From assembly GCA_002427755.1 (NCBI GenBank), contig DIYO01000009.1:189296-253295 (forward strand): a DNA stretch of 64,000 bases. Direction: 5' to 3'. The DNA comes from Roseivirga sp. UBA6052. GTDB lineage: Bacteria > Bacteroidota > Bacteroidia > Cytophagales > Cyclobacteriaceae. Below the pieces are notes generated by a model, which saw only the letters and a list, made by a program, of their open reading frames with translations, searched no databases and was not told the DNA's origin. A program made the translations under genes and the position numbers. Shown here one piece after another: positions 41,608 through 52,500 of this stretch. Positions within the stretch are counted from its first letter, which is position 1; every line of letters starts with the position of its first letter.

Positions 41608-42048
41608 ATGAAAAGCAAAAAAGAAATATCGTTTTTAGGCAAAGGCTGGTCGTTTCCTCCTCAGTTCGATAAGATTAACAAAGAACTGCAGATGGTTGAG
41701 CATGATGAAGACATACGTCAAAGTTTGACAATATTGTTATCAACCAATCCTGGTGAGAGGCTTATGCACCCAACCTTTGGATGCAATCTGAGACAATTTA
41801 TGTATGAAGAAATATCTGAAACACTCTTCACGCACATAAAAGAGGTAATCAAAGATAGCATCATTCAATATGAGGCAAGAATTAAGCTTAATGATATTGA
41901 AACGGAATATGACAATGGTGAGGAAGGAATTCTTTACATCACACTCCATTACACTATCAAACAAACCAACTCTAGACACAATATGGTCTACCCATTTTAT
42001 CTGCTAGAGGGTAATAATATTTCCACTTTAAATAAGAGTAGCGCTTAG
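41608..42048 (+). CDS. gp25/GPW-type baseplate wedge protein (Afp9-like)
   Basis: A 146-residue wedge protein. SLTILLSTNPGERLMHPTFGCNLRQFMYEEI has the GER turn of the gp25/TssE family, followed by the helix ETLFTHIKEVIKDSIIQYEARI that contacts the sheath's first ring. It nucleates sheath polymerisation. It sits 2 bases after the spike gene, where AFP has Afp9. In AFP the following gene is a PAAR protein (Afp10); here the gap to the next gene is 12 bases and no PAAR frame is present. Confidence 0.93.
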   Translation: MKSKKEISFLGKGWSFPPQFDKINKELQMVEHDEDIRQSLTILLSTNPGERLMHPTFGCNLRQFMYEEISETLFTHIKEVIKDSIIQYEARIKLNDIETEYDNGEEGILYITLHYTIKQTNSRHNMVYPFYLLEGNNISTLNKSSA

Positions 42049-42060
42049 CCGAACTGATTT

Positions 42061-45000
42061 ATGAGCACACACAATGACATATTCAATGGCTTAAGTCAAT
42101 TCGAGCGCATCAAGGAAGAATTGAATCCTGAATTCGTAAAGATTGACGACCGCTCTCTTCCTGATCTGTTGGAGTTCGTAAGGAAATATTCATCACTTAT
42201 AAATTTCATTGAGCCTGAACATATAAGCAATCCAGACAGGCCCACTGAACAATGGAACTCTTTTTTTGAAAGGGACAACCTGATTCTTCTCATCGCTATT
42301 TCTAATTATAAACTAGCTGAAACAGAGGCCAAAGCATCTCACTTCATTAATAAGATTCACAGTGTTTCAAGTGAATCGCTTAAAAGTGAAAACCTCAATG
42401 CTTTAGTGGTTCTCATCTTAGAGATGGCAAAAAAGCTGGACTATTTCTGTACACATCTAACAGCTAATGAGTTCACCCAAGACATTGTATTCGACTTAAA
42501 AAAAGTTACCAAAACGGAGCTTAATGAAGAACTACAAAAGCTCTACGCTTTTAAAAACACCACCAATTGGAGTGATCAATCAGAAAGAGATTTTTCTGAA
42601 CTATTCTTTAATTGGAATAGAGGCAAGAATGTAAAAAGTATTAAGAACGAGATTTTAAAAAGGGAAAGTAACAAGCTTAGCGATCTTAGAAATATCTTCT
42701 ATACCTATTACTACACATTCTACCATTTTGTGGAGAACTCTTCTAAGGTATTAGAGCATATGCTTAGTAGCGTTGAAAATGCTAAACCACATATAGCGCT
42801 TCTCATCGCATTTTTGAAATTGTACAAGTTCTCTCAAGATCAATTAAATCAACTATCCACTAAGCATCTGGAATTTTATTATCGAGATGTATTGCAGCAA
42901 TCTGAACTCAAAGCCCAACCCGATCAAGTATTACTGAGTGTAAAACTTAAAGATGATATTGAGCACTATCAACTACCAAAGGGAAGTGAGTTTTTGGCGG
43001 GTGAGAATAGTGAACAAGAAGAAATTGTATTTGCCACCAATCAAGATAATCTACTAACACAAGCAAAGATCATGAAGATCTGCACCTTGTTGCATACTAC
43101 TGATGATCGATACCACCAGAAGCCATATAATAAGTTTTCAACTGATTCCTTCTTTTCAGAAATAAACCGAGGAGAAGCTGATCATTTTGACTTGAATAAT
43201 CTAGCACCATTCGGTGAAGAACAGATTCAAAGAAGCAACAGAAACCTAAGTATGCTTCAATCAAAATTTGGGTTATTAGTTGCTTCTCAAGCGCTACTGC
43301 TGAATACAGGAGAAAGAGATTTAGAGATTGAGTTTTTATTCGAAGAAGAAGGTTTTGAGAAGGTCTTAGAATATCTCGAAGATTTAAGCGGGCAAAGAAA
43401 TGAGTCCTTAGAAGAAGTCATTTATAAGGTCTTCTCAACAGGATTTGACATCTCTTTTTCAAATGCTGAAGGATTAGAAAAAGCAGCTAACTATGAATTC
43501 TCATTAGATAGAAACAACAGAAGTTGGAACTTCTCATTTCACTTTGGAATAGAAGATAAGCCTATTGAGACGTTCTCTGGCGAAATATCTAGATATCCGA
43601 AAATAGACAGGCCATTTGTCGAAATCTTGTTAAAGCACGAATGCTCATTATATCTTTTCGATGTACTCAATGAACTAAGGCCGGTAAACATTAAAATCAA
43701 TTCGTCTTCGAGAAATATAAAAGGAACACAGCTTTACAATCAACTAGGACCGATTAATAGTGCTAATCCATTTGAATTATTTGGTGTAATACCCAATAAC
43801 GGTAGTCACTTTACTTTTGGACACCCAGAAGTCTTTTCTAAGAAGGTCGACAGTATTTCATTTAACATTAAATGGGATAAACTGCCATTCTCAATCGGGG
43901 GGATGGAAGAGTATTTTAAAGAATACAAACACGAAGAATTGGAATCGAAGGTTGAAGAAAATATCAATACGGAAACCTATCAGGTAAAACCCAAGATTTT
44001 GAACGGAGGTCAGTGGGTAAACATTGAAAACAAGGTTGATAAACCATCACTTTTTAGAAATAAACAAGAAAGAGGATATGAGATAAAAGGTGAGTTTTCT
44101 GATAGTTCATCATTCCTTATAGATCTTAAGGATACACCTACCCGACCCATATTGAATAGGTCAACATATTTTCTCAATGAAGAAGCTTCTTCAGGCTTTA
44201 TAAGAATTCACCTTGACGGGCCTGAATTCGCTTTTGGTCATGAGGCTCACCCCAATATCTTAGCCGAAACACTACAAAAAAACGCTCAACCAAAAAGAAA
44301 AAAGCCTCAATTAAAACTTCCTAAAACGCCCTTTTCTCCAAAGGTCGATAGAATTAGTTTTGATTATACTGCCTCAACAGAGGCTGTGTCTAGCAACAGA
44401 AATAGAAGTAGCGCTGAAGAAATTCTTCTCTATGAAGTTGGCCCTTTTGGATATCAAATGAAAGCCGTAAAAGGTGGTCAAAAAAATGACACGCTTCTAG
44501 CCAAACCTACTGGTCAAGGCAACCTATACCTTGGTCTGAATGAGTATCCTTATGCAGGTCAAATCTCACTCTTGCTTAACATCAATGAAGAGTTAGAGAT
44601 AAACAATATTAAAAGTCCATATCAGATCAAATGGTATTACATAAAGGACAATGAGTGGGTATCAATTGCTCCGGAAAATATCTTGAGCGATACAACAAAA
44701 GGGCTCATTCGTTCAGGAATTATCCAGCTGACAATTCCTGATGAAATCAATAAGAAAAACACAGTTCAGGACGCTAACTACTTTTGGTTAAAGGCAAGTG
44801 TACCAAATGATGTCTTAGCACATGGTAAACTTATATCAGTTTATGAAAATGGAGTACAGGCCACGTGGGATCAGAAAGCCTCTCCTATTCACATAAGCAA
44901 AAAAATACCTGCTCAGCAGATTACTGAATCAAAGAATTCTATCCCCGAAATAGATACTATATACCAACCTGCCCCAAGCTTTGGTGGAAAAGCGAAAGAG

Positions 45001-45801
45001 AAAAACAATGACTTCTATAAACGTGTAAGTGAACGATTGAGACATAAGAACAGGGCAATTAATCTGTTAGATTATGAACAGCTAGTACTTCATCGTTTCA
45101 GCAGTCTGTATATGGCTAAGTGCTTCACCGCCAATCATACACTAAAAGAAGGATACAAATTCGATCGTAACTTTTTTCCTGGATCAGTAAAGCTTATAGT
45201 GGTGCCTTATTTACACGCAAGCGTAAACAGCAGCTACCCAAGGTTCAGTACTAGTGCTTTACAAGATGTGGCAGAATATCTAAAAGAACGCACTTCACCA
45301 TTTGTAAACTTAGATGTGACCAACGCTCATTTTCAAAAAGTGAGAGTCATTTGTAAAGCGAAGTTCAAAGGACCTGAAACGGATAATTATTATAAATCTC
45401 AACTCGAAAACGAAGTTAAATTATACTTAAATCCTTGGCTAAGAGATTACAAAAAAGAGCTAGGTTTTGGCAAGAGCTTGTTTAAGTCAGAGGTCTTAAC
45501 TTTCCTAGAGCAACTGCCTTATGTAAGCTTCATAACTGAATTCTCCATGCTTAATATTAAACAAAGAGATAACGGTTATTCGTTTTACGATACCGCTAAA
45601 AAGCAGGATGCTTCAAAAGAAAATCCCAATGAAATCAAGCCAGACTTTCCATGGTCTGTGTTAGTCTCAGCACAAAAACACGACATCGGTATTATAAAGG
45701 ATAGCACTTACCGAAAACCTAAGCCAAGATCCATTTCAAATATGGAACTGGGTGTAGATTTTATCATTTCAGAAAAAGAAAAAAATGTCACAGAGAGATA
45801 G
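42061..45801 (+). CDS. Large baseplate J-like wedge protein (Afp11-like)
   Basis: A 1246-residue baseplate protein, the largest neighbour of gp25. The C-terminal third is baseplate-J-like: DFYKRVSERLRHKNRAINLLDYEQLVLHRF, then SVKLIVVPYL, VAEYLKERTSPFV and KLYLNPWLRDYKKELGFGK with LTFLEQLPYVSFI. These match the wedge-forming face of J/gp6 and Afp11 proteins. The first two thirds are long and variable and not recognised. It should form the wedge ring around the hub. It overlaps the next gene by 17 bases. Confidence 0.83.
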   Translation: MSTHNDIFNGLSQFERIKEELNPEFVKIDDRSLPDLLEFVRKYSSLINFIEPEHISNPDRPTEQWNSFFERDNLILLIAISNYKLAETEAKASHFINKIHSVSSESLKSENLNALVVLILEMAKKLDYFCTHLTANEFTQDIVFDLKKVTKTELNEELQKLYAFKNTTNWSDQSERDFSELFFNWNRGKNVKSIKNEILKRESNKLSDLRNIFYTYYYTFYHFVENSSKVLEHMLSSVENAKPHIALLIAFLKLYKFSQDQLNQLSTKHLEFYYRDVLQQSELKAQPDQVLLSVKLKDDIEHYQLPKGSEFLAGENSEQEEIVFATNQDNLLTQAKIMKICTLLHTTDDRYHQKPYNKFSTDSFFSEINRGEADHFDLNNLAPFGEEQIQRSNRNLSMLQSKFGLLVASQALLLNTGERDLEIEFLFEEEGFEKVLEYLEDLSGQRNESLEEVIYKVFSTGFDISFSNAEGLEKAANYEFSLDRNNRSWNFSFHFGIEDKPIETFSGEISRYPKIDRPFVEILLKHECSLYLFDVLNELRPVNIKINSSSRNIKGTQLYNQLGPINSANPFELFGVIPNNGSHFTFGHPEVFSKKVDSISFNIKWDKLPFSIGGMEEYFKEYKHEELESKVEENINTETYQVKPKILNGGQWVNIENKVDKPSLFRNKQERGYEIKGEFSDSSSFLIDLKDTPTRPILNRSTYFLNEEASSGFIRIHLDGPEFAFGHEAHPNILAETLQKNAQPKRKKPQLKLPKTPFSPKVDRISFDYTASTEAVSSNRNRSSAEEILLYEVGPFGYQMKAVKGGQKNDTLLAKPTGQGNLYLGLNEYPYAGQISLLLNINEELEINNIKSPYQIKWYYIKDNEWVSIAPENILSDTTKGLIRSGIIQLTIPDEINKKNTVQDANYFWLKASVPNDVLAHGKLISVYENGVQATWDQKASPIHISKKIPAQQITESKNSIPEIDTIYQPAPSFGGKAKEKNNDFYKRVSERLRHKNRAINLLDYEQLVLHRFSSLYMAKCFTANHTLKEGYKFDRNFFPGSVKLIVVPYLHASVNSSYPRFSTSALQDVAEYLKERTSPFVNLDVTNAHFQKVRVICKAKFKGPETDNYYKSQLENEVKLYLNPWLRDYKKELGFGKSLFKSEVLTFLEQLPYVSFITEFSMLNIKQRDNGYSFYDTAKKQDASKENPNEIKPDFPWSVLVSAQKHDIGIIKDSTYRKPKPRSISNMELGVDFIISEKEKNVTER

Positions 45802-46558
45802 AAAAGCGCTTAAAGAACATTTTAGAAATGGTAGTCTACCAACTGAGAGTAGCTTTGAAGATCTTATTGACTCTTCAATAAATAAGATTGATGACGGCTT
45901 TTCGAAATCCATGGAAGATGGTCTCAAGCTTGCACCAATTGCCGATGCAAAGAAGGTACTTTCCATTTACTACGACATTACCAAAAACACTCCTGAATGG
46001 TCTATTGAGCTTGAAGAAAAAGAAGCCTTAAAGCAACTCAGCTTTACTCATCCAGAGCTCGAAAAGCCTGTTCTAACCATGTTAGAAAACGGTAATGTGG
46101 GAGTAGGTAAACACAACCCTCAATATCAATTAGATGTAAATGGTTTTGCAGCTTCTAAAGGTAGGGTTGGCACTGCTGCCGCTAAAACAACAGCAAAAGC
46201 AGATGGTCAATGGCATACTATTCTAGAAGACCTAAACTATTGCAATGCCTATGAGGTAATGGCCAGAGTAGGTATTCACAAAACAGGTAAACACGCCCTT
46301 ATGCATGCTATTGCCCTATCCGCCTATGGTAACTCAGCAAGTAGAATTAAGCGGTTCGGAGCCAGATTCAGTTTTTGGAGACCAGTAAAGATTAAACTTA
46401 GGTGGAAAGGATCTACTTATAGCAACGCTCTTCAAATCAAGACTACGCGCAATTTGGGGCCAGGGGTATTGATCAAATACCATGTAACCCAACTCTGGAA
46501 CGATGAAGAAATGGGACTTCCTGATCATTACATGAACAAAGAAGATAATCATGGCTAG
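45785..46558 (+). CDS. Fibre-tip/adhesin-like protein
   Basis: A 257-residue protein. The N-terminus (LKEHFRNGSLPTESSFEDLIDSSINKIDDG, residues 8-37 in parts) is a motif of Bacteroidota phage-tail and fibre proteins that attach to a base. The middle carries LTMLENGNVGVGKHNPQYQLDVNG, which resembles the common fibre-head repeat NVGIGTTNPxxxLDVNG. The C-terminal half is a beta-rich domain (HTILEDLNYCNAYEVMARVGIHKTGKHALMHAIAL). It is a strong candidate for the receptor-binding part of the particle. It overlaps both neighbours (17 bases upstream, 8 downstream). No classical Afp13-type fibre exists in the cluster. Confidence 0.7.
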   Translation: MSQRDRKALKEHFRNGSLPTESSFEDLIDSSINKIDDGFSKSMEDGLKLAPIADAKKVLSIYYDITKNTPEWSIELEEKEALKQLSFTHPELEKPVLTMLENGNVGVGKHNPQYQLDVNGFAASKGRVGTAAAKTTAKADGQWHTILEDLNYCNAYEVMARVGIHKTGKHALMHAIALSAYGNSASRIKRFGARFSFWRPVKIKLRWKGSTYSNALQIKTTRNLGPGVLIKYHVTQLWNDEEMGLPDHYMNKEDNHG

Positions 46559-49500
46559 CCCGCAGTTCATAGACAAGAAAGAAAAGCTCAATGAAGCGCA
46601 AGATTACGACTTCTTAAAAGAAAAAGGGCTTGACTATGTACAGGAATTAGCCGGTGATAATTGGACTGATTATAATGCCCATGATCCCGGTGTCACTATT
46701 CTAGAACAACTGGTGTTTGCCCTTACAGACTTAGGTTATAGAAGTAACCTTGATATTGAAGACTTACTCGCCTCACAGAAGCAAACCGATGGTAAGAGCT
46801 CATTATTTACGGCTGCTCAAATTCTATCATCTAACCCTGTAACGGTTAACGACTATCGAAAGATCATCATAGATAGTATAAAGGAAGTCAGCAACATCTG
46901 GATTCTACCGTTGAATAGTTTCACGCGCAGAAAAAACGTAAAGGGGCTTTATCTAGCGTTACTGGAAGTAAAACATAGTCATAAACATCAATCAGAACGG
47001 GTCAGACTCGAGGTTAAAAAATACCTCAACAAGTTCAGCAATCTTGGAGAAGCTTTCGAGGATGTAATTGTTCTTGAAGAGCAAGAAATTTACATAGACT
47101 GTAACATTGAATTGGAGGCAGATGCCTTGCCTGAAGAAGTTCATGCAGAAATACTTTTCGAACTTCAAAAACTAATTTCTAGACCTCTGAAGTTTTATTC
47201 CCTCAAAGAAATGCTAGACCGCGGCACTCCTGTGAATAGAATTTTTGATGGCCCACACTTAAAGAATGGGTTCATTAGAGATGAATTTTTACTTGAGAAA
47301 GACAGTGTCTTTTATAGTAGCCAGTTTCTAAATGTAATCAGAACTGTAAAAGGTGTCCGTTCAATTAATTACTTCAATATACTACTAGAAGAATCGGACA
47401 ATGACTTTAAAGATTATAAAGACGAATTATCTGATAGTAGAATTGAGGACTTGGTTTTAGTCGATTGGGGAAAAAAGGCGGTTTTAGGCTCAAAAATCTT
47501 AAAAGACGCGAACGATCAGAGGTTTATCTCTTATACACGAGATGGTGCCTCAATTAATCTATTTCAAAGAGAAGTTGACAGAAATTTAAAAGCACTAAAT
47601 GCCAAGACTAAGGTCCAATTTAGTGGTAAAGAAGAACACAAAGACGACTTTGATATACCAGAAGGCAAGCCTTTTAACATTGGGCATTATCACTCCGTTC
47701 AACATAACTTTCCAAACCTCTACGCACTAGGCAAAAACGGTTTGCCCAGCAGCGCAAGTGATCTAAGAAAAGCGCAGACATTCCAGCTCAAAGCCTATCT
47801 GCTTCTGTTTGAACAACTGATAAGCGATCATCTCGAACAGCTTACTCGATTTAATTCATTGTTCGAATTAGATAAAGAATTGGGAGCATCATACTTCACA
47901 CAAATCCCAACTGATATTCCTGGGCTCTTTAAGCTGGTAGGTAGCCTAAAAGAGTCGAATTTTCCAAGTCAGGATCAAGCCGATTTCGAATCAGCAGTAC
48001 TTAGAATAAAAAGTGAATTAGAGGATTTCTCAAAAAGAAGGAGAAGCTTTTTAGCACATCTATTTGCAAGATTTGGTGACGACTCTTTCAAGCTACATGT
48101 AGAAAAATATAATTATTACTACAGCGAAGAAGCCAATAAGAAGCAAACAGAAATCAATTGGCTAAACCAGCTCCAAGCATATCCGCATTTAAGTGGTGAT
48201 AAAGCTAGATCTTTCGATCATACAAGTCCATTCTTTTATTCGGAAAACGATAACAGTGTTGAAAACGCCAATCTTTCAGTACTAGAGAAGCGCATTAGAC
48301 TGTCAATAGGCCTTTCAACCGATATCAAGAAGATCGCTACTAACTTATCTGAAAAGGTAAATTTCAATAAGTCAAAACCAAAGAACATTGCACAAATTGA
48401 AAGGGCTCATCCTTCATTTAGCGTGCAATTATTCGAGAAAAAGTCTCTGGCTCTAAGTGAAGATGAAGCACAGCCTTTTGATGATAGCACAAAGCCCAAT
48501 CTTAATATCGAAATAGATGAAGATCTATTTAGAAGAGGAATTTGGGAAGACAACCTAAGGGTTATTGAAGATCCAAGATCTGATGACGATGACTGTCTGT
48601 TGCTTTTTAGAATTAAGCAGGAAAAGCATGACGCTACGGAGAAGTCCAGCTTAGAAGAAGGCCTACAAAATTTAATAGCGCATTTCTCTGCTTCAAAAGA
48701 ACAAGAAGACATTGAGATACTATTGATATCAAAGGATAAAGCCAGATACAGTTTTCAATTCAAGACGGATCATAAGGGTAATTACTCCATCAATAAGTGT
48801 CAAATCTTCAGAGTCCTTGGTAGTTATGCCGATAAGAACGAGGCATTTAAAGAAGCCAAATTATTGAAAAAGGAATTGATTCAGATGAATATGGAAAGTG
48901 AAGGGTTCTTTGTTCTGGATCATATTCTTTTAAGGCCTCGTACCGAACAAATGCGGGTTAATACACTCTTGCATGATCCAACTTCAGATTGGTCTGTAAG
49001 ATTATTCAATAGTCATGAATTTCAACAGATTGAGGAAGGCCTAACTCAAGACATAAAGATTCTACGAGATGAGGATTTTGAACCTGACATCATTGAAATA
49101 GGCAAGAATAAATGGATCATTCAGTGGGTGAAAAACGGAAGGGCCTTTGCGCGATGCAATCAAAAATTTGAGAGTGAAGAGGCAGCAGATCAAAAGGCTG
49201 CTGAAATCCAGCAGTATTTCGAAGCCTTCTCTGATTTTGATATGTACAATCCTGAAAAGCTAAAATTCAAGCGAGAGTTCGAAAACCATAAACACCCATT
49301 GCACCATTACTCATTCACAATCAGTGTATTCTTAAGCGGTTGGACATCCCGTTTTAGAGATCCTGAGATGAGAAATCTGGTACAAATTCTTTTTAGAAAG
49401 TTTACACCGGCACATATCGGCATTAACTTCCAATGGCTCGATTTAGATGATATGGTAGAGTTTGAGGAACTCTATACAGACTGGCTAACAGAGAATAGAA

Positions 49501-49580
49501 AAGAAGAATTGGAATTCGAATACTTAAACGAAAAATCCGACCAAATTTTAGCCTTCGCCAAGCGTCATGTAAACGAATAA
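46551..49580 (+). CDS. Large baseplate wedge protein (Afp12-like)
   Basis: A 1009-residue protein. The opening FLKEKGLDYVQELAGDNWTDYNAHDPGVTILEQLVFALTDLGYR (in part) is a highly conserved baseplate segment. Later pieces include IDCNIELEADALPEEVHAEILFELQKLI and FRDPEMRNLVQILFRKFTPAHIGINFQWLDLDDM, which belong to the wedge-type (Afp11/12) proteins. It probably builds the second wedge or peripheral ring. It overlaps the fibre-like gene by 8 bases and precedes the tape-measure gene by 6. The Afp12 label is by order and approximate similarity. Confidence 0.8.
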   Translation: MASPQFIDKKEKLNEAQDYDFLKEKGLDYVQELAGDNWTDYNAHDPGVTILEQLVFALTDLGYRSNLDIEDLLASQKQTDGKSSLFTAAQILSSNPVTVNDYRKIIIDSIKEVSNIWILPLNSFTRRKNVKGLYLALLEVKHSHKHQSERVRLEVKKYLNKFSNLGEAFEDVIVLEEQEIYIDCNIELEADALPEEVHAEILFELQKLISRPLKFYSLKEMLDRGTPVNRIFDGPHLKNGFIRDEFLLEKDSVFYSSQFLNVIRTVKGVRSINYFNILLEESDNDFKDYKDELSDSRIEDLVLVDWGKKAVLGSKILKDANDQRFISYTRDGASINLFQREVDRNLKALNAKTKVQFSGKEEHKDDFDIPEGKPFNIGHYHSVQHNFPNLYALGKNGLPSSASDLRKAQTFQLKAYLLLFEQLISDHLEQLTRFNSLFELDKELGASYFTQIPTDIPGLFKLVGSLKESNFPSQDQADFESAVLRIKSELEDFSKRRRSFLAHLFARFGDDSFKLHVEKYNYYYSEEANKKQTEINWLNQLQAYPHLSGDKARSFDHTSPFFYSENDNSVENANLSVLEKRIRLSIGLSTDIKKIATNLSEKVNFNKSKPKNIAQIERAHPSFSVQLFEKKSLALSEDEAQPFDDSTKPNLNIEIDEDLFRRGIWEDNLRVIEDPRSDDDDCLLLFRIKQEKHDATEKSSLEEGLQNLIAHFSASKEQEDIEILLISKDKARYSFQFKTDHKGNYSINKCQIFRVLGSYADKNEAFKEAKLLKKELIQMNMESEGFFVLDHILLRPRTEQMRVNTLLHDPTSDWSVRLFNSHEFQQIEEGLTQDIKILRDEDFEPDIIEIGKNKWIIQWVKNGRAFARCNQKFESEEAADQKAAEIQQYFEAFSDFDMYNPEKLKFKREFENHKHPLHHYSFTISVFLSGWTSRFRDPEMRNLVQILFRKFTPAHIGINFQWLDLDDMVEFEELYTDWLTENRKEELEFEYLNEKSDQILAFAKRHVNE

Positions 49581-49586
49581 TTTGAT

Positions 49587-52500
49587 ATGATAAACGCTCA
49601 TATCATAAAGTCACAGGTTTACGATGTCAATTTTGCTTCTGAAGCTAAGGCGACCGCCATACAGAGCAAAATAAGCCAATTGAATGCGAATCAGATTCAA
49701 TCAGATTTAAATGCATTACTTGATAAATGGGAACGTGTTTTAGGTACTATTCAAATCGAAAAACTTGAAATCAACTTAGGATCTATTGAAGAATCGAAAC
49801 TAAATCAAAGGCTTCCTGAGCGAATTAAAGAAGAGCTCAATTCATACTTCGAAGAATTAGCAAGAAACCAAGCAGATGAATCTAAAAAGGCATCTGCTAA
49901 ACCAATTAATGATATAGACAGGAAGCTTAGTATACTTGATTACTTTCTGAGAACTGGCACCTATCCTTGGTGGGCAAAGCAACAAAACACGATTGGAGTT
50001 GAAGCTTTGGTTAACGATCTTCTTACTAAAAACAAGGATGATCTTTCAGCACTGCTGAGAAGGTTTAGTCATTCCTCAAGCGCTATTGCAAGACTGGTTT
50101 CTCACTTAAGTGATGGACTAATTTTTAAGTTAATTAGAAACTTAAGACCATCTGAGGCTCGCGTAATAATTGAAATAGGTAAAGACACCATAAAAGTTCA
50201 TGAAAAGCGAAAGGTCATCAATGCCAGTCAGCGTGTTTTCAGAAATAAAGTCTGGCAATTCATTTTGACTTATTTGCTTAATGAAAGGGGCTCCTACTTT
50301 AATACTAAAGAATTTGTCTCATCGCTCTTAGCCGGAATAGCACAATACTTCAATATCAGTTATACTGAAATATTGGCTCATTTCCACCCGGCAATTCTTA
50401 ACCTTCAGAAGGAATTGCAGCTCAAACATAATTTGGCAGGGATTGTAGAATCACTCTACCAAGAGGAAAACCTAAATCAATCCACTAACAATAAAAACCA
50501 AAAGAGAGAAAAGAGTCAGAAGAAATATTCAGAGCGAGAATTAAATACATTACTCAAATTTGGAGCACAAAATGTTGATCAAAAGACCGATAAAGAATGG
50601 TCAGAAATTGTGACCCAGGTCTTAGCCAGCAAAAATCAAAAACTGATTAGAAAGCTTCAGCTTAAAATCACTGATACCGCTTTTGAAGACAGAATAGGCC
50701 ATCTAAAGCTTGCCGAAAAGCCAAAGAAAGACTTAGAGAAATTAATCTCTAATTCTACCATCCATACCGATAGAATCAAGCTTGAATCAGAAGCGGTTAA
50801 AAACTTCTTATCTACCGGGAGTCTCAGATATGCAGAGGCCGGTCTAAGTCTCAATCTGCTAGTCAAACGACTTATTCTTGATATCAAGCATAAATCAGAC
50901 AGTTTAAGGAAAGTAATTCTATCAGAAGGTAAGCGACAGGTTGTCAGAAAGAGGCTCATAGAAAATCTTGAAGAGGATCATATCAAGCGCTTAGTGGTTC
51001 TTATTGAACCCACTGGAGCCGAATTTATCAATCAGTTCGCGGATCATCTGCAAGCATCTAAGGAACAAGACAAACTCAAGATCAGCACCGATAAGGGAAG
51101 CTTTGTTAAACTAAAATGGGAGTTCATATTATCAGCACTATTAGTAGACAGAGGATCTAAATTCAACCAAAAGACATTTGTGCGAATGGCCATCGATAAC
51201 ATGGCTGCTCATCTAAATCTCTCAAAAGAGACTTTCTTTCAACAAGCTATTCTACAACTGAGCTTTAACCAAAAATCAAGCATAAGCGCCAACCTGAGTA
51301 TAGTACTTAATGAACTTCAAACCGAAGAGTACATCGCTTTAAAGAAGCGAAGAATTGAGAGTCGGAAAAGAAGCGAAAATCGCGTCAAAATAGAGTGGAT
51401 CAAATTCGTAATTAGCAAGAATTCCAATCCTTGGTGGGCGGCAGAGTTTGATCTTAAAATTGAAGACTTTGGAAAAGTTTTAGAAGAGTTACCTCATTCT
51501 TATCAAAAGGATCTCAAGACATTTTTCACTCAAAACCTTAGACATAAAACCAAGAGAAAATTCATTCTTAACCTACTTACGAATGAACAGCACATAAGCA
51601 CGATTGGGTTAATTAAACCTGTAGCAAAAAACGACATTGTGGCCCTTGCCAAGCTCTTTGATCAATTAGGCAAAATTGAAAGCGTTGTAGAAACTCGGTT
51701 TATAAATGATAAATGGGATGTCCTCTTCCAAATCATTAGTAAACAAAAAGGAACCGGTCTCAACCTTCAAAAAGTCATTTTCGAAAGTCTCACTAAGCTT
51801 TCAAATCACTTTAATCTATCCTTTGAAGAATTATTACAAAGCTTCATTCTCTTTGGTGCAAAATCAAAGTCAGCAGAACTTAAAAATATAATTGACCAAA
51901 TAGAACTAGAGGGTTTGAAGAAAGGAAAGCTTGTCCCAAGAAACCCTCAAATCATCGCTAAAATAAAAGACGAAGACATTTCAGAATGGATTAAGAAATA
52001 CAGCCGTGGAGAAGGGCTGTCGAAATGGCAAATGGAGGTGCTAGAACAACGGTTAATTGAATCTATTAAATCTAAAAGTAAGCGACAGCTAGAGGCTCTA
52101 TTGCTAAAAACGAATATCTCAAATACACAATGGCAAAACCTAGTTGAGCAGCTTAGCATTAAATCAAAAGAACAAGAATTGATTTTAGAGAAGACTTTAG
52201 GTTTTATTCAACCTGAAAAGAGACAGGATTCTTCTCCGATTAAAGCATTTGCCGATCTATTAAAAGCTGCTAGGTCTAATCCATTCTGGTCATTTACTTT
52301 TAAAAAGCAGATAGACAGTTTCTTCACAGGCAATACTTCGGTAAAAGGTCAAAACTTTAAAGATGCTATAACCCATCTTAACTTTTCTAAAGAAGACCTA
52401 ACCTTGCTATTGGGTCAGTTAGATCAGAGAAGTCAAAGAATCATCCTTGATACACTCTACACCAATGATACTCGATTCATCAATGAATATAATTGCGACA

